Part shown: positions 59,503-64,000 of the stretch, piece after piece | Layout of the letters: every line of letters starts with the position of its first letter | Numbering within the stretch: position 1 is the first letter of the stretch | Origin: Sphingobium nicotianae | GTDB lineage: Bacteria; Pseudomonadota; Alphaproteobacteria; Sphingomonadales; Sphingomonadaceae | Direction of reading: 5' to 3' | Assembly (NCBI RefSeq): GCF_018603885.1 | Contig: NZ_JAHGAW010000003.1 | Span: 186,001 to 250,000, forward strand | DNA: 64,000 nucleotides | Program-made: the position numbers and the translations under genes | Notes under the pieces: model-generated | The model's database searches: none | The model's input: the letters and a program-made list of their open reading frames with translations, nothing else | What the model was told of the DNA's origin: nothing

Positions 59503-60393
59503 ATGTACAGCGTCCCGCCGCCTGATCCCGACGCCCTTCATGAGGCGCTTTATGAAGGCGCGATCGTGCGGTTCGGCGATCTCCCGGCGATGCGCGACAT
59601 CGTCGCTTATGCGCGCGCCTTCCTCGCCGATCAGCTCGGGTCGCAGGATCCGGTGCGCATCCACGAGGCGTTCGACCGGCAGGCCCTCGCACAGACTCTG
59701 TCCGATGTGCAGCGCGCCTTCGCCAATGCGCCCGAAGCCAAGCGACTGTGGCGCGCCCTTCTGGAGGAACTCGGCTTCGATCCGCGGGACATGGCGCGAG
59801 ACCGGCTGATCCTGCGCTTTCAGCCCCCGATCCCGCCGGACGGCGATCCGCATCACGCCCGGTCGACCGCGACCGTCGGTTTCCATCGCGACAGCTGGGG
59901 GTCCAACCTCTACGCGCAGGTGAACTGGTGGGCGCCCATCTATCCGATCACGGCCGGGCGCACATTCGCTTTCCTGCCGGACCATTTCGCGAAGGTCATC
60001 CCCAACGACAGCGCGCAGTTCGACCTTGCCGAGCTGATGGCGCACAACCGCGCTGCGCCAGCGCAGGCGCCGCGCAAGCCGATGACGCCGCGCCCGCTCG
60101 ACCCCGTCGATCCGGCGCTCGGTCAGCCGGTCGTGATCGATCCGGGCGAGGTCATCGCCTTCTCCGCCCAGCATGCCCATGTCGGCGTGCCCAATCGCAC
60201 CGGGCTGACCCGGATCTCGCTGGACACGCGGACACTGCGCCTGTCCGATCAGCGCGCCGGGCGCGGCGCGCGCAATGTCGACGGGCGAGCGCTCTGGACC
60301 GCATATGGCATGTTCCGCCGCGTGTCCGACGGCGCGCCATTGCCCGATGTGCTCCAGGTGCCACAGTTGGAGCCCTTTCGGCACGATCTGTAA
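59503..60393 (+). CDS. Fe(II)/2-oxoglutarate dioxygenase-like protein (PhyH-like fold)
   Basis: A 296-residue protein with a double-stranded beta-helix iron site. The facial triad is H128-x-D130 in TVGFHRDSWGS and a distal His in SAQHAHVGVP (H224 or H226). A conserved arginine candidate is in NRTGLTRISLDTR, where 2-oxoglutarate binds. The first 100 residues are helical. The fold resembles phytanoyl-CoA dioxygenase-like proteins, but overall identity is not recognisable to me. It likely hydroxylates or otherwise oxidises a small molecule. It lies between the AKR and TonB receptor 3. Confidence 0.72.
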   Translation: MYSVPPPDPDALHEALYEGAIVRFGDLPAMRDIVAYARAFLADQLGSQDPVRIHEAFDRQALAQTLSDVQRAFANAPEAKRLWRALLEELGFDPRDMARDRLILRFQPPIPPDGDPHHARSTATVGFHRDSWGSNLYAQVNWWAPIYPITAGRTFAFLPDHFAKVIPNDSAQFDLAELMAHNRAAPAQAPRKPMTPRPLDPVDPALGQPVVIDPGEVIAFSAQHAHVGVPNRTGLTRISLDTRTLRLSDQRAGRGARNVDGRALWTAYGMFRRVSDGAPLPDVLQVPQLEPFRHDL

Positions 60394-60483
60394 CGGGCAT
60401 CCGCCATTTCGCGGGCTGCTTGCTATCAAACCCTCATCATTCAGCTTGAAATTGCTATCTAGCTATGCTGTGCGCCGGCCAGA

Positions 60484-60499
60484 AGGTAGGTACCTACCT
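60484..60499. promoter_or_regulatory. Perfect 16-base palindrome upstream of TonB receptor 3
   Basis: AGGTAGGTACCTACCT is fully symmetric and 57 bases upstream of the receptor start codon. Its size and internal repeats are typical of a TetR- or MarR-type operator. No such regulator is encoded in the window, so a distant gene or one just outside may act here. Confidence 0.6.
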
Positions 60500-60556
60500 A
60501 TTGCATCCTTGGTCCGCAATCACCCGTCCGCGTCGACCGACAACTGGGAGAGAGAC

Positions 60557-63475
60557 ATGCTTCGCTTCGCAACATCTCGTTTTCGTATGCAGGGCCTGAG
60601 CCATGCGGCGCTCGCCGCCGCGCTGATGCTCGGTGCCGCGCATCCGGCGCTCGCGCAAGACGAGACTGCCGCACCGGCCGCCGCGGATGAGCCCGCCGCC
60701 GCGCCCGCCCAGGGCGAAGAAGAGGCCATCGTGGTCACCGGCTCGCGCATCGCCCGCTCAGGCTTCGATCAGCCCACGCCGGTCACCGTGTTCGGCGCCG
60801 AGCGCGCCCAGACGCTGGGCATCACCAACATCGCCGACGGCCTGAACCAACTCCCCAGCTTCCGCGCGTCCGGCTCGCCGAGCAACGTCCAGTCCGCCGG
60901 TGGCAATATCGGCGCGCGCATTCTCGATCTGCGCGCGCTCGGTGCGCCGCGCACCCTGGTGCTGGTCGATGGCCGCCGCTTCGTGCCGAGCACGGGCGAG
61001 GGCACGGTCGACGTCAACCTCATTCCTTCGGGCCTGGTGCAGCGCACCGAGGTCGTCACCGGCGGCGCCTCGGCCGTCTACGGTTCGGACGCGGTCGCGG
61101 GCGTGGTCAACTTCATCCTCGATCGCAAGTTCGAGGGGCTGAAGGCCGAGATCCAGTCCGGCTTCTCGCAGCGCGCCGACGACACCAACTGGTTCGCCAG
61201 CTTCACCGGCGGCTTCAAGATCGGCGATCGCGGTCACTTCGTCATCTCGGGCGAATATGAGGACAATAGCGGCCTGGGCGATTGCTACTCGGCCCGCGCC
61301 TGGTGTGCGCAGGAGCGCTCGATCGTCGGCAATACGCCGGCCGGCACCGGCGGTCAGCCGTCCAGCATCATCACCTCGAACGTCCATGTCTCGACCATGT
61401 CGCCGACCGGCCTCATCAACCGCTCGCTCGACGCGGCCGGCAAGCCGGTCTATGCCAATGCGGCCAATGACCCGCTGCGCGGCACCACCTTCACGGACAA
61501 TGGCACGCCGCGCCAGTTCCAGTACGGCCAGTTCGCCGGCCCGCTCTTCATGATCGGCGGCGAGGGGAAGGGCGTCAATCCATTCCTCTCCAGCCTGCTG
61601 CTCAAGGTGCCGGTCGAGCGCCAGAGCCTCTACGGCGCGCTTTCCTATGAGCTGACCGACACGATCGAAGCTTATGCCGACCTTTCCTACGGTCGCGTGG
61701 CGGGCAAGACCCTGTCGTCGACCTTCCGGGATTTCAACGGCTCGATCATCGGCAACATCAAGGTCGACAATCCCTATATCCCGGCCTCGGTGCTGGCGAC
61801 GATGCAGCAAAATGGCATCGCCCAGCTGCAGCTCGGCCGCTCGGGCTTCGACCTCGGCAGTCCGGTCGGCCTGGCGCGGACGGAGACGATGCGCTTCGTC
61901 GGCGGCTTCAAGGGCAACCTGGGCGGCAGCTGGAAGTGGGACGTCTACTATCAGTATGGCAAGACCAGCTTCCGCCAGGACACGTATAACGACCCGATCA
62001 ACGCCCGCATGAAGAATGCGGTCGACGCGGTCCGCGACGGCAACGGCAACATCGTGTGCCGCATCAATGCCGACGCGATCACCACCAATGACGATCCGGC
62101 CTGCGCGCCGCTCAACCTGTTCGGCCAGGGCCAGTTCAGCGCGGCCGCCCGCAACTATGTGACCGGCTCGGGCTTCCAGCGCACGATCAACACCCAGCAT
62201 GTCGTTGCGGCGAACGTCAGCGGCGACCTGTTCAGCATCACCAGCCGGCCGGTCTCGGTCGCGGTGGGCGCCGAGTGGCGTCGCAACACCATCTCGGGCA
62301 CGACGGATCCCATCTCCGCCGCGCTCGGCTTCTGGGTGCTCAACGGGCAGGCCGTGTCGGGCAAGCAATCGGTCAAGGAAGCCTATGGCGAAGTCGTCGT
62401 GCCGCTGCTCGCCGACATGACGGCTGTCGAGAATCTCGAGCTCAACGGCGCCTTCCGCGTCACCGACTATAGCGACAGCGGCGAGGTCGAGACCTGGAAG
62501 GTCGGCGGCGTCTATGAGCCGGTGCAGGGCATCCGCTTCCGCGTCACCCAGTCGCGCGACATTCGTGCGCCGAACCTCACGGAGCTGCGCGGCCCGCAGC
62601 AGAAGACGACGATCGGCCTCACCGATCCGGTCACCGGCCTGCAGGCCAATCCGGTCGTCATCCGCGGCTCCAACCCGAACCTGAAGCCCGAGAAGGCGGA
62701 CAGCTTCACCGCCGGCATCGTCATCGCGCCGCGCGGTGGCGGCTTCCTGTCGCGCACGCGCCTGTCGGTCGATTATTACAGCATCCAGGTGAAGCAGGCG
62801 ATCGGCCAGCTCGGCGCGCAGACCCTGGTCCAGCGCTGCAAGGACGGCGCGACCGAGTTCTGCCCGCTGATCACGCGCGACGTGAACAACAATGTCATTC
62901 AGGTGAATGACATTCTGGTGAACGCCAACCAGCTCAAGACGCGCGGCGTCGACGTCGAGTTCGATTATCGCCAGCCGCTCGGCGATCTGGGCACGGTCAC
63001 GCTGCGTGGTCTCGCGACCTTCTACATGGACCTGATCACGACCGACAGCGCGGGCGCCACCGAGCGCGCGGGCCAGACCGGCTCGCGCTCGGGCACGTTG
63101 CTCGGCGTTCCCGATTATTCGCTGGACGGCACGCTGAGCTGGACGCGCGGGCCGGTGACGCTGACCGGGCACAGCCGCTACATTCCCGGTGGCAGCTACA
63201 ACGTCGCCTTCATCGGGCCGGACGATCCACGCTATTCGGTCACGCTGCCGACCAGCGTCAACGACAACCGCGTCCAGGGCCGTTACTATCTGGACCTGTC
63301 CGGCTCGTACAAGTTCGCGCTGGCCTCGGGCCGGGAGATCGAGCTGTTCGGCGCCATCAACAATGTGTTCGATCGCGATCCGCCGGTCATTCCGTCGGGC
63401 AATCTCGGCACCAATCAGGTGCTGTTCGATCCGGTCGGCCGCGCCTTCAAGATTGGCGCGCGCGTCAAGCTCTGA
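60557..63475 (+). CDS. TonB-dependent outer membrane receptor 3
   Basis: A 972-residue receptor. The signal peptide ends ALAQD (about 34), then a proline/alanine-rich linker and a TonB-box-like EEAIVVTGSRI. The plug has LDLRALGAPRTLVLVDGRRFVPS and VVTGGASAVYGSDAVAGVVNFIL. The barrel ends AFKIGARVKL (not phenylalanine). This is the VTGSRI/LDLRxLG subclass abundant in sphingomonads, Caulobacter and Xanthomonas, differing from receptors 1 and 2. The ATG follows GGGAGAGAGAC. It is followed by a strong terminator. Confidence 0.92.
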   Translation: MLRFATSRFRMQGLSHAALAAALMLGAAHPALAQDETAAPAAADEPAAAPAQGEEEAIVVTGSRIARSGFDQPTPVTVFGAERAQTLGITNIADGLNQLPSFRASGSPSNVQSAGGNIGARILDLRALGAPRTLVLVDGRRFVPSTGEGTVDVNLIPSGLVQRTEVVTGGASAVYGSDAVAGVVNFILDRKFEGLKAEIQSGFSQRADDTNWFASFTGGFKIGDRGHFVISGEYEDNSGLGDCYSARAWCAQERSIVGNTPAGTGGQPSSIITSNVHVSTMSPTGLINRSLDAAGKPVYANAANDPLRGTTFTDNGTPRQFQYGQFAGPLFMIGGEGKGVNPFLSSLLLKVPVERQSLYGALSYELTDTIEAYADLSYGRVAGKTLSSTFRDFNGSIIGNIKVDNPYIPASVLATMQQNGIAQLQLGRSGFDLGSPVGLARTETMRFVGGFKGNLGGSWKWDVYYQYGKTSFRQDTYNDPINARMKNAVDAVRDGNGNIVCRINADAITTNDDPACAPLNLFGQGQFSAAARNYVTGSGFQRTINTQHVVAANVSGDLFSITSRPVSVAVGAEWRRNTISGTTDPISAALGFWVLNGQAVSGKQSVKEAYGEVVVPLLADMTAVENLELNGAFRVTDYSDSGEVETWKVGGVYEPVQGIRFRVTQSRDIRAPNLTELRGPQQKTTIGLTDPVTGLQANPVVIRGSNPNLKPEKADSFTAGIVIAPRGGGFLSRTRLSVDYYSIQVKQAIGQLGAQTLVQRCKDGATEFCPLITRDVNNNVIQVNDILVNANQLKTRGVDVEFDYRQPLGDLGTVTLRGLATFYMDLITTDSAGATERAGQTGSRSGTLLGVPDYSLDGTLSWTRGPVTLTGHSRYIPGGSYNVAFIGPDDPRYSVTLPTSVNDNRVQGRYYLDLSGSYKFALASGREIELFGAINNVFDRDPPVIPSGNLGTNQVLFDPVGRAFKIGARVKL

Positions 63476-63496
63476 CGTCCGGCACGACAATGCTCG

Positions 63497-63534
63497 AAAA
63501 GGGGGCGCGGCCTTGCGGTCGCGCCCCCTTTTCG
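63497..63534 (+). terminator. Intrinsic terminator of TonB receptor 3
   Basis: GGGGGCGCG-GCCTTGCGGT-CGCGCCCCC followed by TTTTC, 22 bases after the stop. Confidence 0.92.
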
Positions 63535-64000
63535 CCTTGGGCAGGTCGGCGTGCATTTCAACATGCTGCGCTGGGCCCGCAACAAATTTCCGCAGCAAAA
63601 TCGGTGCCTTCGCGTCCGAGTGACGCCCATGTCGTTCCTGTGTTAAGTAGTTTTTCGATACCGGACGGCTGCGTATCAAAACGGCACTAAGGCTTGATCT
63701 TTTCCGCCGGAAGCCGCGTGCGGGCTATTGGTCCCGGTGACGCGGCGGTCATCATCAAAGCTCGCCCGTCGCGAGGCAAAGCGCGAGAATCTCAGCAAAA
63801 CTGCGGGTTTCCAACGGCTTGCATGATGCGCAGTCATCCATTCTGCTGGCGGTCGAGACGCCCTTTTGCAGGGAGAAAATCAAATCCCCGCAAATGGTTG
63901 CCGGTCTTGATCACTTCCCTTGAAATGATTGCTCATTGACATGGTTTCAACGCGCATATAGTTATCATGTTATGTTTTGTGGCGAGGCTGCAACACATGC
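63535..64000. other. Window-end region with a promoter candidate
   Basis: No gene that I can support in 466 bases. Near the end TTGACA (63936-63941) with TATAGT or TAGTTA 15 to 17 bases later (63957-63964) looks like a plus-strand sigma-70 promoter for a gene beyond the window. The surrounding sequence is unusually AT-rich for this genome. Confidence 0.45.

Noticed and set aside
60758-63679. 973-codon open frame antisense to TonB receptor 3
   Set aside because: Same reason: its residue content mirrors the receptor's codon positions and it has no recognisable domain.

Overview
The window reads as a chromosomal segment of a GC-rich alphaproteobacterium of the order Sphingomonadales (a Sphingomonas-like genus; species not determinable from sequence alone). 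The basis is three large TonB-dependent receptors, a PEPxxWA-CTERM protein, MipZ and DivK cell-cycle proteins, the order rnd-like/lptC/lptA/lptB/rpoN, a PgmG-type phosphoglucomutase/phosphomannomutase, DUF3572, and tightly overlapping genes with many GTG starts. I found no tRNA, rRNA, CRISPR array or prophage.

Layout. 0-2.7 kb: end of a small membrane protein gene, a DUF6886-like gene, a thiamine-phosphate-synthase-like gene, yggS and a HAD phosphatase. 2.8-5.6 kb: TonB receptor 1. 5.8-10.9 kb: the ligase-associated repair pair pdeM and Lhr-like helicase, split by trhO and a double-DTG aspartic protease. 11-16.4 kb: pgmG, a J-domain membrane protein, mipZ, panC, a Sel1-like protein and a PEP-CTERM glucose/sorbosone-dehydrogenase-like protein. 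16.5-22.6 kb: FemAB/DUF482-like acyltransferase, GDPD, RidA, HAD, DUF3572, divK, rpmG, a GDT1-like membrane protein and dps. 22.6-28 kb: a glycine-rich double cold-shock protein, then rnd-like, lptC, lptA, lptB and rpoN. 28.5-38.3 kb: orphan exbD, lipoproteins, hisN, mutM, a Pr6Pr-family protein, GNAT, Xaa-Pro aminopeptidase, a PAS protein, pyrD and an AraC regulator. 38.4-45.7 kb: a suf iron-sulphur operon (Rrf2 regulator, sufB, sufC, sufD, sufS, sufT, sufA, phosphatase-like) with three small exported-looking proteins between the suf genes. 45.7-50.9 kb: subtilisin-like lipoprotein, RNB ribonuclease and LysR regulator.

50.9-64 kb is accessory. It holds TonB receptor 2 preceded by a YezD/DUF2292 protein, a broken IS5-family transposase, and a lower-GC membrane protein. 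It then holds a five-gene, translationally coupled array of NTF2/SnoaL-like proteins (four exported), divergent from an aldo/keto reductase, an Fe(II)/2-oxoglutarate dioxygenase-like gene and TonB receptor 3. My reading, by inference, is an uptake and catabolic locus for an unidentified organic compound. It is the best candidate here for an undescribed system.

Short palindromic repeats (CCCCTCCTC-N4-GAGGAGGGG hairpins, single or as composite inverted pairs) occur at 2.67, 28.09, 44.91 and 55.41 kb. Several strong intrinsic terminators stand in gaps with no protein gene upstream (37.25 and 48.45 kb, perhaps 10.92 and 28.36 kb) and mark candidate small RNAs.
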